Source of the DNA: CAWKGV01 sp963849305
Lineage (GTDB): Bacteria; Pseudomonadota; Alphaproteobacteria; Acetobacterales; Acetobacteraceae
DNA length: 64,000 nucleotides
Assembly (NCBI GenBank): GCA_963849305.1
Contig: CAWKGV010000008.1
Coordinates: 124,001 to 188,000 of the forward strand
Direction: 5' to 3'
Within the stretch, counting starts at the first letter, position 1. Every line of letters begins with the position of its first letter. Shown here piece after piece: positions 29,747 through 39,253 of this stretch. The position numbers and the translations under genes are program-made. The notes beneath the pieces were generated by a model. That model did not search any database, was not told the origin of the DNA, and worked only from the letters and a program-made list of their open reading frames with translations.

Positions 29747-29917
29747 ATGACCGGGCAGCCCGGAATGTACGCGGTCCTGCTCGCCATTTTGTTCCTGCTG
29801 GTTGTCGCGGCGCTGCCGCGCTGGCCCTACAGCACCAGGTGGGGATACTACCCGAGCGCCGGGTTGGGGCTCGCCATGTTGGTCGTCATCATCCTACTGA
29901 TGTTCGGGTTGGGGTGA
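29747..29917 (+). CDS. DUF3309 family small membrane protein
   Basis: A 56-residue membrane peptide. It has a hydrophobic segment (VLLAILFLLVVAALP), the diagnostic centre WPYSTRWGYYPSAGLGL and a second hydrophobic segment (AMLVVIILLMFG). This is the DUF3309 signature, common in soil alphaproteobacteria and often near CsbD-type stress genes. Its stop codon is the first element of a terminator stem. Function unknown. Confidence 0.85.
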   Translation: MTGQPGMYAVLLAILFLLVVAALPRWPYSTRWGYYPSAGLGLAMLVVIILLMFGLG

Positions 29918-29946
29918 AAGGCGGCGGTCCTTAGGCCGCCGCCTTT
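29917..29946. terminator. bidirectional terminator shared by DUF3309 and prfC
   Basis: An 11-bp perfect GC-rich stem (AAAGGCGGCGG / CCGCCGCCTTT, 8-base loop) with A/T runs on both sides, so it can stop transcription in either direction. The right arm encodes the last codons of prfC. Confidence 0.85.
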
Positions 29947-31472
29947 TCCTTATGCATGTCCTTGATGTCGCGGAACGCGAGGGCCGGGTTCAATTCCGCG
30001 GCGCGGCGCATCATGAAGGCGGAGGTGGCGAGGAACACCGGATCGCCGTCAACGTCGTCGGCCATCGCCCCCCGGTTCTCCGCGACGAACTTCGCCAATG
30101 CCCCCTTGTCGGGCGAGGCGATCCAGCGCGCCACGGCGTACGGCGTGGCGTCGAACCCGATGGCGATGCCGTACTCCGCCCCCAGCCGCGCGGCCAGGAC
30201 ATCGAGCTGAAGCGTCCCGACCACGCCCACGATCGCCGACGCCCCGTCTTGCGGACGGAACAACTGCACCACGCCCTCCTCGGCCAGCTCTAACAGCGCC
30301 TGGCGCAGCTTCTTGGCCTTCATCGCATCCTCCAGCCGCACGCGGCGCAGGATTTCCGGAGCGAAATAGGGCACTCCGACGAAGTTGATCTCCTCGCCGT
30401 CGGTCAGCGTATCGCCGATCCGAAGCGTGCCGTGATTGGGGATGCCCACCACGTCCCCGGCGAACGCCTCCTCGGCCAGCTCGCGGTCGCGGGCGAAGAA
30501 GAACTGCGGCGCGTGCAGCGGGATCAACTTGCCGGTGCGCACCTGCTTGAGCCGCATCCCCCGCGCCAGCCGGCCCGAGCACACCCGCGCGAAGGCGACG
30601 CGGTCGCGGTGGTTCGGGTCCATGTTCGCCTGAATCTTGAACACCAGGGCCGTGAGCGCGGACTCGGTGGCCTCTACGATCCGCGTGTCGGCCGGCTGCG
30701 CGCGCGGCGCCGGGCCGTACTCGGCCAGCCCGTCCAGCAGGTCGGCGACGCCAATGCCCTTGATGGCACTGCCGAAATAGACCGGCGTGAGATGGCCTTC
30801 GAGGAACGGCGCCCGCTCGAACGCCGGCAGCGCCGCCCGAACCAGGTCGATCTCATCGCCGAGGGCCTGCGAACGCGGGTCCGACTGCCCTAACTCCGGG
30901 ACCAGACGCATCTCGCGCGCGCGAAGGTCGTAGGTTCCCGCGAACCCGCTCGCGCGGCCCACCGGCCAGCTCACCGGGGCGGTATCAAGCGCGAGCGTGG
31001 CGGCGATCTCGTCCAGCAACTCCAGCGGGTCGCGGCTCTCGCGGTCCATCTTGTTGATGAAGGTGACGATCGGGATGTCGCGCAGCCGGCAGATCTCGAA
31101 CAGCTTGCGCGTGCGCGCCTCGATCCCCTTGGCCGCGTCGATCACCATCACCGCCGCATCCACGGCGGTCAGCGTGCGATACGTATCCTCGGAGAAATCC
31201 TCGTGGCCTGGCGTGTCGAGCAGGTTGAACACGCACCCGGCGTGCTCGAACGTCATCACCGACGTCACCACCGAGATGCCGCGCTCGCGCTCGATGCCCA
31301 TCCAGTCGGAACGGGTGCGCCGCCGCTCCCCCTTCGCGCGCACCGAGCCGGCGAGCTGGATCGCCCCGCCCGCCCGCAACAGGTGCTCGGTCAAGGTGGT
31401 CTTGCCGGCGTCGGGGTGGGAGATGATCGCGAAGGTGCGGCGGCGGGCGATCTCGGCGGCGTGGTCGGTCAT
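29931..31472 (-). CDS. prfC: peptide chain release factor 3
   Basis: A translational GTPase of 513 residues that recycles RF1/RF2 after termination. Seen: G1 ISHPDAGKTTLTEHLL, the RF3-typical SDWMGIERERGISV switch, G3 DTPGHEDFSEDTYRTL, G4 FINKMDRES, and the domain II/III segments HRDRVAFARVCSGRL and GVVGTLQLDVLAARL. The ATG at 31472 is chosen over one 21 bases upstream because it gives the family N-terminus (MTDHAAEIARRRTFAII). The C-terminal codons form half of a terminator hairpin. RF3 is patchily distributed but common in proteobacteria. Confidence 0.96.
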   Translation of the reverse strand: MTDHAAEIARRRTFAIISHPDAGKTTLTEHLLRAGGAIQLAGSVRAKGERRRTRSDWMGIERERGISVVTSVMTFEHAGCVFNLLDTPGHEDFSEDTYRTLTAVDAAVMVIDAAKGIEARTRKLFEICRLRDIPIVTFINKMDRESRDPLELLDEIAATLALDTAPVSWPVGRASGFAGTYDLRAREMRLVPELGQSDPRSQALGDEIDLVRAALPAFERAPFLEGHLTPVYFGSAIKGIGVADLLDGLAEYGPAPRAQPADTRIVEATESALTALVFKIQANMDPNHRDRVAFARVCSGRLARGMRLKQVRTGKLIPLHAPQFFFARDRELAEEAFAGDVVGIPNHGTLRIGDTLTDGEEINFVGVPYFAPEILRRVRLEDAMKAKKLRQALLELAEEGVVQLFRPQDGASAIVGVVGTLQLDVLAARLGAEYGIAIGFDATPYAVARWIASPDKGALAKFVAENRGAMADDVDGDPVFLATSAFMMRRAAELNPALAFRDIKDMHKEKAAA

Positions 31473-31514
31473 CCGGGGTTCCAAAAGGATCATCGAAGCG
31501 GGTCAGAAGCGAAA

Positions 31515-31542
31515 GCGCCGGGAGGTGAGCCCCGCCCGGCGC
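31515..31542 (-). terminator. terminator downstream of rpsD
   Basis: GCGCCGGG / CCCGGCGC stem (8 bp, 12-base loop) starting 27 bases after the rpsD stop, followed on the minus strand by a pyrimidine-rich CTTTCGCTTCT. Confidence 0.6.
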
Positions 31543-31568
31543 CATGATACCCCATATGGGAAATGATT

Positions 31569-32183
31569 TCAGCGCGAGTAGTACTCGACCACCAGGTTCG
31601 GCTCCATCTGCACCGGATACGGCACGTCCGACAGCTTCGGCGTCCGGGCGAATCGGCCCTTCATCGCGCGGTGATCGACTTCCAGGTATTCAGGGGTGTC
31701 GCGCTCCGTGCTCTGCGCCGCGTCGAGCAGGACCGCGAGCTGCTTCGAGCGTTCCTTGACCTCGACCGTCTCATTGTCCCGGACGATATACGAAGGAATG
31801 TTCACCCGCTTGCCGTTCACCAGGATATGGCCGTGGGAGACGAACTGGCGCGCGGCGAACGGCGTGATCGCGAACTTCATGCGATAGACCACCGCATCGA
31901 GCCGGCGCTCCAGCAACTCGATCAGGTTCTCCGACGTGTCGCCCTTCCGGCGCACCGCTTCCTCGTAATATTTCTGAAACTGCTTTTCGCCGATATTGCC
32001 GTAATAGCCCCGGAGCTTCTGCTTGGCCGCGAGCTGCATACTGAAGTCGGAAGGCTTCTTGCGCCGTTGGCCGTGCTGTCCGGGCCCGTAGTCCCGCTTA
32101 GTGATCGGCGATTTCGGCCGTCCCCAGAGATTTACCCCGAGCCGGCGGTTGATCTTGTATTTGCTCTCCAGGCGCTTGGTCAT
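31569..32183 (-). CDS. rpsD: 30S ribosomal protein S4
   Basis: A 204-residue primary 16S rRNA-binding protein that nucleates 30S assembly. Typical features: the KYKINRRLGVNLWGRPKSP start of the alphaproteobacterial form, GQHGQRRKKPSDFSMQL, KQKLRGYYGNIGEKQF, and the S4 RNA-binding domain with RLDAVVYRMKFA and RQFVSHGHILVNGKRV. The ATG at 32183 gives the conserved MTKR N-terminus. It is a stand-alone gene here, as in many alphaproteobacteria. The upstream region could contain an autoregulatory leader, but no structure was identified. Confidence 0.98.
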   Translation of the reverse strand: MTKRLESKYKINRRLGVNLWGRPKSPITKRDYGPGQHGQRRKKPSDFSMQLAAKQKLRGYYGNIGEKQFQKYYEEAVRRKGDTSENLIELLERRLDAVVYRMKFAITPFAARQFVSHGHILVNGKRVNIPSYIVRDNETVEVKERSKQLAVLLDAAQSTERDTPEYLEVDHRAMKGRFARTPKLSDVPYPVQMEPNLVVEYYSR

Positions 32184-32655
32184 GGTGTTGCGGCTGTTCC
32201 TTTTTGGTGTTGCACCGGCAGGCCGCGCGTCAATCGCGCGACGGGCGCGGACCCTGAAGGTGGCCCGTCCACGTTCCCGGCCATGATGGGCCACAGGCGA
32301 CTTGCGCGCCTGGAGCCCGAAGGCGGCGCCTATAGCGGGCCGCCCGGCCGTTTGTCAAACCGGGGGCGATTGGCGGCGCGAGCGGCCGATCGAGCCCGCG
32401 GGTCGATAAGGAACGCTCGTCTGCGAACCCCGAAGCTAGTGCCTCGGCACAGGGGTTGTGACGGGTTGTAAGCCCGGCCTGTTGGTCGAGACCATTTATC
32501 CGTCTGTGTGAGGCCTGCCATGAGCTTTAGGATTGGTAGTGCTGAAAAGCGGACCCTCAGCGGCATTGTGAGGGTCTTGGTCATGAGATACTTCGGAGCC
32601 GAAGTTCAGCCTTTCTGGCGTAGGTTGGATAATGGACTGGCAATCTGCCGTCGAC
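32184..32655. other. intergenic region between divergent rpsD and the toxin-antitoxin pair
   Basis: About 470 bases without a supported gene. A 7-bp stem (ACCCTCA/TGAGGGT) at 32553-32575 is the only clear structure. The promoter of rpsD must lie in the left part, and the boundary of the defence-like island is probably in here. Confidence 0.4.
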
Positions 32656-32674
32656 GTGTCTACCATGTAGACAC
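32656..32674. promoter_or_regulatory. palindromic operator of the MazEF-type pair
   Basis: GTGTCTACCATGTAGACAC: 8-bp perfect arms around a three-base centre, 16 bases upstream of the antitoxin GTG. AbrB-type antitoxins bind such palindromes to repress their own operon, so this is the expected autoregulatory site. Confidence 0.75.
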
Positions 32675-32690
32675 ACAAAGAGGGCAGAAC

Positions 32691-32933
32691 GTGCACGGCG
32701 TGGTAAAGAAGTGGGGAAATAGCGCCGCCGTGCGCATTCCAGCCTCGGTGCTGGAAGCGGCGCATGTGCAATTGGATCAGCCCGTCGACGTGCGAGAAGA
32801 GGGCGGCCGTATCGTAATCGAGCCGCTGCGGCCGGCGCGCTACGATATCGAAACCCTGGTCGCCGGCATGACCGACGAGAACCGCCATGATCCCGTCGAC
32901 CTAGGGAAGCCGGTCGGCCGGGAAGTCTGGTAG
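32691..32933 (+). CDS. MazE/AbrB-type antitoxin
   Basis: An 80-residue DNA-binding antitoxin with a SpoVT/AbrB swapped-hairpin domain at the N-terminus: VVKKWGNSAAVRIPASVLEAA is the diagnostic motif, followed by VDVREEGGRIVIEPL. The C-terminal ~35 residues are acidic and should wrap the toxin. The GTG start is set by the domain boundary, since the frame is open upstream but lacks homology. The stop (TAG) overlaps the toxin GTG by one base, and a palindromic operator lies just upstream. Confidence 0.9.
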   Translation: MHGVVKKWGNSAAVRIPASVLEAAHVQLDQPVDVREEGGRIVIEPLRPARYDIETLVAGMTDENRHDPVDLGKPVGREVW

Positions 32934-33265
32934 TGGCCTCAGACTACGTCCCGGACGCCGGGGACATCGTGTGGCTGCAGTTCGACCCACAAGCGGGGCA
33001 TGAGCAGGCCGGACATCGGCCCGCGGTCGTGCTGAGTCCAGCCAGCTATAACGGCCGCGCCGGTATGATCGTCTGCTGCCCAACCACGACCAGGATCAAG
33101 GGCTACCCGTTCGAGGTGGCGCTGGCCGGCAGGCCGCCAAGCGTAGTGCTGGCCGACCAGGTGAAAAGCCAGGACTGGCGGGCGCGTAAGGCGACCCGCA
33201 AGGGTCGGGTCAGCCCGGCCGAGCTGGCTGAGGTGCGGGCCAAGCTAATCGCGCTGATCGCTTAG
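32933..33265 (+). CDS. MazF/PemK-type mRNA interferase toxin
   Basis: A 110-residue endoribonuclease toxin. It shows the PemK/MazF core: PDAGDIVWLQFDPQAGHEQA at the start, GHRPAVVLSPASYN with the catalytic Arg, IVCCPTTTRIKGYPFEVAL with the catalytic Thr strand, and VVLADQVKSQDWRAR. Length and all core motifs are intact, unlike the restriction genes behind it. Antitoxin and toxin overlap by one base, giving translational coupling. The cleavage sequence cannot be read from the protein. Confidence 0.93.
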   Translation: MASDYVPDAGDIVWLQFDPQAGHEQAGHRPAVVLSPASYNGRAGMIVCCPTTTRIKGYPFEVALAGRPPSVVLADQVKSQDWRARKATRKGRVSPAELAEVRAKLIALIA

Positions 33266-33275
33266 GCCGGCTGGT

Positions 33276-36200
33276 GTGGGACGGACACCCGACAACGCGA
33301 ATTTCGGCTTTCTTGCCCGCTATGACGTCGCCCTGGTCGGCGTCGCTGGGCTAGCGGAGCGCTACTTCGCCGACGACCCGGTCACCTGCCTGATGAAGCT
33401 GCGCCAGTTCGGGGAGTTGCTGGCGCAGCAGGTCGCAGCCCGCGCCGGCGTGTTCGTGGGCGTCGACGAGCCCCAATCCGACCTCCTTGGCCGTCTCCGC
33501 CGTGACACGGCCTACCCCCGCGACGTCATAGACCTGTTCCACGACCTGCGGCGCGTCGGCAACGAGGCGGTTCATCAACATCGTGGCGAACACGGGACCG
33601 CGTTGACCGGCTGAAGGTGGCTCGGCAGCTAGCGGTCTGGTTCCACCGTACCTTCGGCGATCGCGCGTTCCGGGCCGGTCCCTTCCTGCCGCCACGGCCG
33701 CCCTCTGATCCAGCCGCACCGCTGCGGGACGAACTGGAGCGGCTGCGGGCCGAGCAACTGGCGACGCTCTCGGCCGCGGATGCTGCCAGGCGGAAAGCCG
33801 AGCAGGCCGAGGAAGCCCGGCGCACCGCCGAGGAACGCGCGCGCGCCGAGGCGGAGGAACGGACGGTCTGGGAGTCGCTCGCGACCGAGACGGAGAGCCG
33901 CCTGCTTGCGCTGCAGGACGAGCTCGCCAGGGTTCAGGCGGCCGCCGTCGCGCAGCCGGCCGCCCTGCAACTCCTCACCAACGCCGCCAACACTGCCGCC
34001 CAAGCGATCGACCTCGATGAGCAGGCGACGCGTTCCCTCATCGACGGACGGCTGCGCTCGCGGGAGTGGGAGGCCGACACGCCGAAACTCCGGTACTCGG
34101 CCGGCGCGCGGCCCGTGGCCGGCCGCAACCGCGCGATCGCCGAATGGCCCACCACGACCGGCCCGGCCGACTATGTCCTTTTTGTCGGGCTGACCTGTGT
34201 CGGCGTGGTCGAGGCCAAACGCGGTCGCCGGAATGTCGCGGCTGCGATCGACCAAGCCGGCCGTTACAGCCAAGGCTTTCTGCCCGAACCGGGCATCGTG
34301 CTCCCGGCCGGCGGCCCCTGGCCGGCGCAGTCAGGAGACACGACGGAGCCGCCTTACCGCGTGCCATTCCTATTCGCCACCAATGGCCGCGCCTACCTGA
34401 AGCAGCTCGAAACGCAGTCGGGCATTTGGCATCGGGACGCGCGCCATCCGACGAACCGGCGGCGCGCGCTCGCGGACTGGCCGACGCCCGATGGCCTCAA
34501 AGCCATGCTCGACTTCGACCGCGTGACGGCCAGCGCCGCACTTACGACGCTGCCGTTCGACTTCGCTTTCGGCCTGCGAGACTACCAGATGCGCGGCATT
34601 CAGGCGGTGGAGGCGGCCCTGGCCGACGACGACCGGCGCGCCCTGCTGCTTGCCATGGCCACGGGGACCGGCAAGACCAAGCTCTCCGTCGCCCTCCTCT
34701 ACCGCCTGCTGCACACGCGGCGGTTCCGGCGGGTCTGCTTCGTGGTGGACCGGACCGCGCTGGGCGACCAGGCAAAGGACGCGTTCACCACCACACGCAT
34801 CGTCAGCGCGCGCACGTTCGCAGACATCTTCGGACTCAAGGTGCTGGGCGACACGGCTCCCGACCCGGATACCAAGGTCCACATCTGCACCATCCAGGGG
34901 CTGGTCAAGCGCGTGCTGTTCGCGCCCACGCCGGAGGACGTGCCCCGGTCGACCAATACGACTTGCTGCTCGTCGACGAGTGCCATCGCGGCTACACCCT
35001 CGACCGCGAGATGAGCGACGCCGAGCTCGGGTTCCGCTCCGAAGCCGACTACGTCAGCAAGACCGGCGCGTGATCGAGCATTTCGATGCGGTCCGCATCG
35101 GCCTGACCGCGACGCCGGCCCTGCACACGACCGAGATCTTCGGCCGCCCGATCTTCACCTACGGCCTGCGCGAGGCGGTGATCGACGGCTGGCTCGTGGA
35201 CCAGGAGCCGCCGATCCGAATCGAGACCGAGCTGTCCCGCGACGGCATCCATTTCAAGCCGGGCGACACACTGCCTCTACTTGACCCGCTGACCGGCGCC
35301 GTCGACCTACGACCGCGCCGGACGACTTCGACTTCGAGGTTGAGAGCTTCAACCGGCGGGTCGTCACCGAACCCTTCACCCGCGTCATCTGCGAGCAATT
35401 GGCCGAGCACATCGACCCGGCCGATCCCGGCAAGACGCTGATCTTCGCGGCCTCGGACGCGCACGCGGACACGGTGGTGAACCTGCTCGGCGCCGCGATG
35501 GAGGCGCGCCACGGTCCGCAGGACGAGGCCCTGATCCGCAAGGTGACCGGCAGCATCGACAGGCCCGGTCCATGATCCGGCGCTTCCGCAACGACCCGTT
35601 GCCGAAGATCGCCGTCACCGTGGATCTGCTGACGACTGGCATCGACGTGCCGAAGATCGTCAACCTCGCGTTCCTGCGCCGGGTCAACAGCCGCATCCTC
35701 TACGACCAGATGATCGGCCGGGCGACCCGGCTGTGCCCCGAAATCGGCGGCCCGGGCATCGACAAGGAAAGCTTTCGCGTCTTCGACGCCGTCCGGCAGT
35801 CGGAGGCGATCCAGGACCTGACCGAAATGAAGCCGGTCGTGGTCAACCCGTCGCTGTCCTTCACTCAGCTGCTGCGAGGAGCTGGCACGGGTGACCGACC
35901 CGGATCAGCGGGCGCTGATTCGCGACCAGTTGCTGGTCCGCCTCCGTCGGCGCATCGTCCGGCTATCCCCCGAGGCGGTCGAGCAGTTCACCGCTGCCGC
36001 GGGAGAGACCCCGGCCGACGCCCTCGCACGCGTGCGGACCGCGGATCCTTCAAATCTCGCTGCGTGGGTCGCCGACCGCCCAGGGCTGGGTCCGATCCTC
36101 GACTGGCAACCAGATGGCGGCCGCCCCGTGCCGCTGGCGGTCTCGTTCCATCCGGATGCGCATGTCGCGACGACCATCGGCTACGGTGCCTCTGGCCGTC

Positions 36201-36706
36201 CGGAGGATTATCTGGCTGCGTTTGGCGCGTTTCTGCGCGCCAACGAGAACCAGGTTGCCGCTCTGTCCCTGGTGCTCCGCCGTCCGCGCGACCTGACGCA
36301 GGCGGATTTGCGCGCCCTGGCACTCGCCCTGCAGGAGGCCGGGTTCTCCGAGACGGCGCTGCGCTCTGCTTGGCGCGAGGCGAAGCAGGAGGATGTCGCG
36401 GCCAGGCTGATCGGCTTCGTTCGGCAGGCTGCCCTCGGGGACGCGCTGGAGCCCTGGTCCGTCCGTGTCCAGCGCGCGGTGGAGGCCATTATCAAGCGCG
36501 GCGGTCTGACCCCGGATCAGCAGAAATGGCTGCGCCGCATCTGCACGCAGGTGGCCGAGATCGGCGTCGCCGACCCGGCGGCGCTCGACCAAGGCCAGTT
36601 CCGCGAGGCGGCCGGCGGGTTCGCCCGTCTGGACCGGGTGTTCGGCGGGCGCCTGGCCGGGTTGCTGGGCGACATCAACGAGGCCGCGTGGAAGGATACG
36701 GCATGA
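33276..36706 (+). pseudogene. hsdR: type I restriction endonuclease subunit R, multiple frameshifts
   Basis: The motor/nuclease subunit in decayed form. Pieces in order: an N-terminal DUF4145-like domain (to 33611); LKVARQLAVWFHRTFG and a coiled coil; the nuclease-like region with GVVEAKRGRRN; the helicase core (ATGTGKT, LLVDECHRGY, IGLTATPALHT, TTGIDVPKIVNLAFLRR, QMIGRATRL); and a C-terminal EcoEI-type domain from 35891 to the stop. Reading shifts near 33610, 34944, 35062, 35310, 35570 and 35872, mostly by loss of one base. The stop overlaps the hsdM start (ATGA). No full-length product can form. Confidence 0.9.
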
Positions 36707-37509
36707 GCGAATCGATAACCCGCGCGCCGGGAGGCGTGACCCGTGACATCGTCCAGAAGCTATGGCGCCTCTGCGACATTTTGCGCGACGACGGCATCAC
36801 CTATCAGGCGTACGTCACCGAGCTGACTTATCTGCTGTTTCTGAAGATGCTGGCCGAGACGGGGCGGGAGGGACCGCTGCCGGCTGACGCCCGCTGGGCC
36901 AGCCTGACCAGCCGCCAGGGCGAGGCGCTTCTGACTCAATACCGTGCGTTGCTGCTGCGCCTCGGCACCGAGGGCGCGGGCATGATCCGCACCATCTTCG
37001 CCGACGCGCAGACCAGCCTGCGCAAGCCCACGAATCTCCACGAGCTGGTCACGCAGATCGACCGGCTGGACTGGTATTCGGCCAAGGCCGAGGGCCTGGG
37101 CGACCTGTACGAAAAATGCCATAACGTCTTTTCACACAGGGGTTGCTGGAAAAGAATGCCGCCGAGAAGAAATCCGGCGCCGGGCAGTATTTCACCCCGC
37201 GTCCGCTGATCGACTGCATGGTGCGCCTGCTGCAGCCGCAGCCGGGCGAGATCGTCCAGGACCCGGCGGCGGGGACCGGCGGCTTCCTGGTCGCGGCCGA
37301 CCGTTTCATCAAGGACCACACCGACGACCTGTTCGCCCTGAAGACCGAGGCCGAGCAGCGCTTCCAGCGCGAGCTTCCCTACTGTCCTCTAGGAGCCGGA
37401 GGATATATTGGAGGCAATGCGCACTCATCTCGCGCGAGCACTGGCCGAAGTGGAAGCGCTAGCAGCCGAATTTGGCGGCGAGACGATGTTGGCGGAGGCG
37501 GCGGAATGA
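36703..37509 (+). pseudogene. hsdM: type I DNA methyltransferase subunit M, insertion and internal deletion
   Basis: The N-terminal helical domain (residues ~1-137, SITRAPGGVTRDIVQKLWRL to DWYSAKAEGLGDLYE) is intact. It is broken by a 26-base insertion at about 37114-37139. The frame resumes with LLEKNAAEKKSGAGQYFTPR and the SAM-binding motif DPAAGTGGFL. About 40 codons later the gene jumps near 37385 straight to its C-terminal helix (EPEDILEAMRTHLARA), so the catalytic NPPF region and roughly 200 codons are missing. The end overlaps hsdS (ATGA). The methylase must be inactive. Confidence 0.88.
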
Positions 37510-38898
37510 CTGTCGACTTGCCGAGCGGCTGGAAGCGGGTTGCGTTCGGTCAGCTCGGTCAATGGGGAAGCGGTGGCACACCAGTCACAACGCCGGCATA
37601 TTACGGAGGGCCTATTCCCTGGGCAAAGAGCGGGGACCTCAATGACGGCAGATTAACCCGGACCGAGCAGACCATCACCGAAGCTGGACTTGCAAACTGC
37701 CCAGCGAAAGTTTTGCAGCCTGGTGCTCTCCTAATTGCCTTGTATGGCGCGACAATCGGGCAGAGCTGCCATAAGCGATATCTCATGCGCGACGAATGAG
37801 GCCGTGGCGCATTGCATACCCAATCCGTCCGAAATGCCTTAGTTTCGTACCTCTTTTGTTTCGTAATCGCTTCTCGACCGGAGCTACGCGACTTAGGCCA
37901 AGGCGGAGCACAACCAAATATCAGCCAAACGATCCTGAAGAGCATCTCCCGTGCCGCTTCCACCCCTTGCCGAGCAACGCCGGATCGTGGCGCGGATCGA
38001 GGCGCTGTTTGCCCGCACCCGCCGCGCCCGCGCCGACATCGAACGCATCGCGGCGCTCAGCAGGCGATATATCTGAGCTATTTGGAACCGACCGCGGCCT
38101 TAAACATTCCGAGAAGAGAAACGCAGGATGGGACAGATGTTGCACGCGCGGGCCAGCCTGTGACATCAAGTTCCGGCTTGACGCTTGGTATAGCCGCTAC
38201 GCCTGCAAACGAGGATCGCACTGCCGTTGATCGTCCTATAATTTTCGAATGCCAACGTGCAGCGCGGCATGGCACTTGCGCCTTGAAGACGTTAAGAACT
38301 ATTAAAGCTCTCTGCGGTGCTCAGAGGCGCACCCGCCTGACCTATCTGCTTCGGTAGCGCGTGATCTGATCTTCAGATGAACGAGGTTGGCGGCACTCGC
38401 GACAAGCTCGGACGTGGCTGGGTGTGGAATGGTACAAAAGCCTTGATTACCGATGCGTCTACATCAGAACCACGTTTTTCGCAGCTACGACTTGACGCAG
38501 TGACGCTGAGTGACCCCGTGAGTACGTTGAGCTCTGCTATGCCAACAACAGTGTGTGCGCGCTATCTTCCTGGATGAGGGTAAGCAAGACGACCAATCTT
38601 GCCAGCATCAGCATGTCCAAGGTCGCCGCATATGCCTGTTCCAGTTCCTCCGGCAGGCGAAGGCGGCACGCATTGACCTAGCGGCTCGATGCTGTCGAGA
38701 CGTCTGCGCGGCTCGTGCAGGCCGAAACCGGCCGCGCCGTCGCTCTCCTCGACCATTTCGAACAGAGCATCCTGAACTTGTGCCTTCCGTGGCGAACTCG
38801 TGCCGCAGGACCCGACCGAGGCCACTGATGAGCTCGCAACCCTATCGGCACCTTTCCCACCTGCCGTCCCGAGACGCGGGCGGCGCGCGGCGGCTTAA
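37506..38898 (+). pseudogene. hsdS: type I specificity subunit S, multiple frameshifts
   Basis: Traces of a full-length specificity subunit. TRD1 starts with LPSGWKRVAFGQLGQWGSGG and runs to GALLIALYGATIG. A shifted frame continues with ISDISCATNEAVAHC. The central conserved helix is VPLPPLAEQRRIVARIEALF near 37950-38020. A degraded TRD2 ends in TTNLASISMSKVAA, and the distal helix appears as VETSARLVQAETGRAVALLD, then AFRGELVPQDPTEATDE and an Arg/Ala-rich tail to a stop at 38898. At least four indels separate these pieces. With hsdR and hsdM also broken, the system is dead. Confidence 0.8.
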
Positions 38899-38938
38899 GC
38901 CGGAGGCGGGCATCGACGGTCCGAGAGCAACCGCACGC

Positions 38939-39253
38939 ATGGCCCGCACGATCACGGATCAGGAGATTGCGCTGATCAAGGCCATGATCGCGCGCGGGAT
39001 CAAGAACACCGACATTCAGTTTTTCTTCAACCGTCCCGGCCGGCCGGTGAACTCCGGCCGCATCTCCAATATCGCTGACGGCAGCTACAGCGATTCCGCC
39101 TTAATCCCGGCGGCGACGGATGATGAGCTCAATACCTTTCTCGCCGAACGTAGCCCGTCAACCGATGTGCCCGGCGTCGTCATCGCATCGACCGGTAGTG
39201 AAGCTGACCCGGTCTCCCGATCCGTGTCTGGCGGCGATGTTCGCAAAGGATGA
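38939..39253 (+). CDS. small HTH-like protein upstream of the AlbA-type gene
   Basis: A 104-residue basic protein. Its N-terminal half (ARTITDQEIALIKAMIARGI, then KNTDIQFFFNRPGRPVNSGR, ISNIADGSY) looks like a resolvase-type or short helix-turn-helix domain that recurs in alphaproteobacteria next to AlbA/Schlafen-type genes. The tail is low-complexity. The ATG lacks a strong ribosome binding site. It overlaps the start of the next gene by 17 bases. A regulatory role for the partner is inferred from context only. Confidence 0.6.
   Translation: MARTITDQEIALIKAMIARGIKNTDIQFFFNRPGRPVNSGRISNIADGSYSDSALIPAATDDELNTFLAERSPSTDVPGVVIASTGSEADPVSRSVSGGDVRKG

Noticed and set aside
38377..38577. A 66-codon frame within the hsdS remnant
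   Set aside because: It lies in the degraded second recognition domain of hsdS. The flanking hsdS motifs explain the sequence better.
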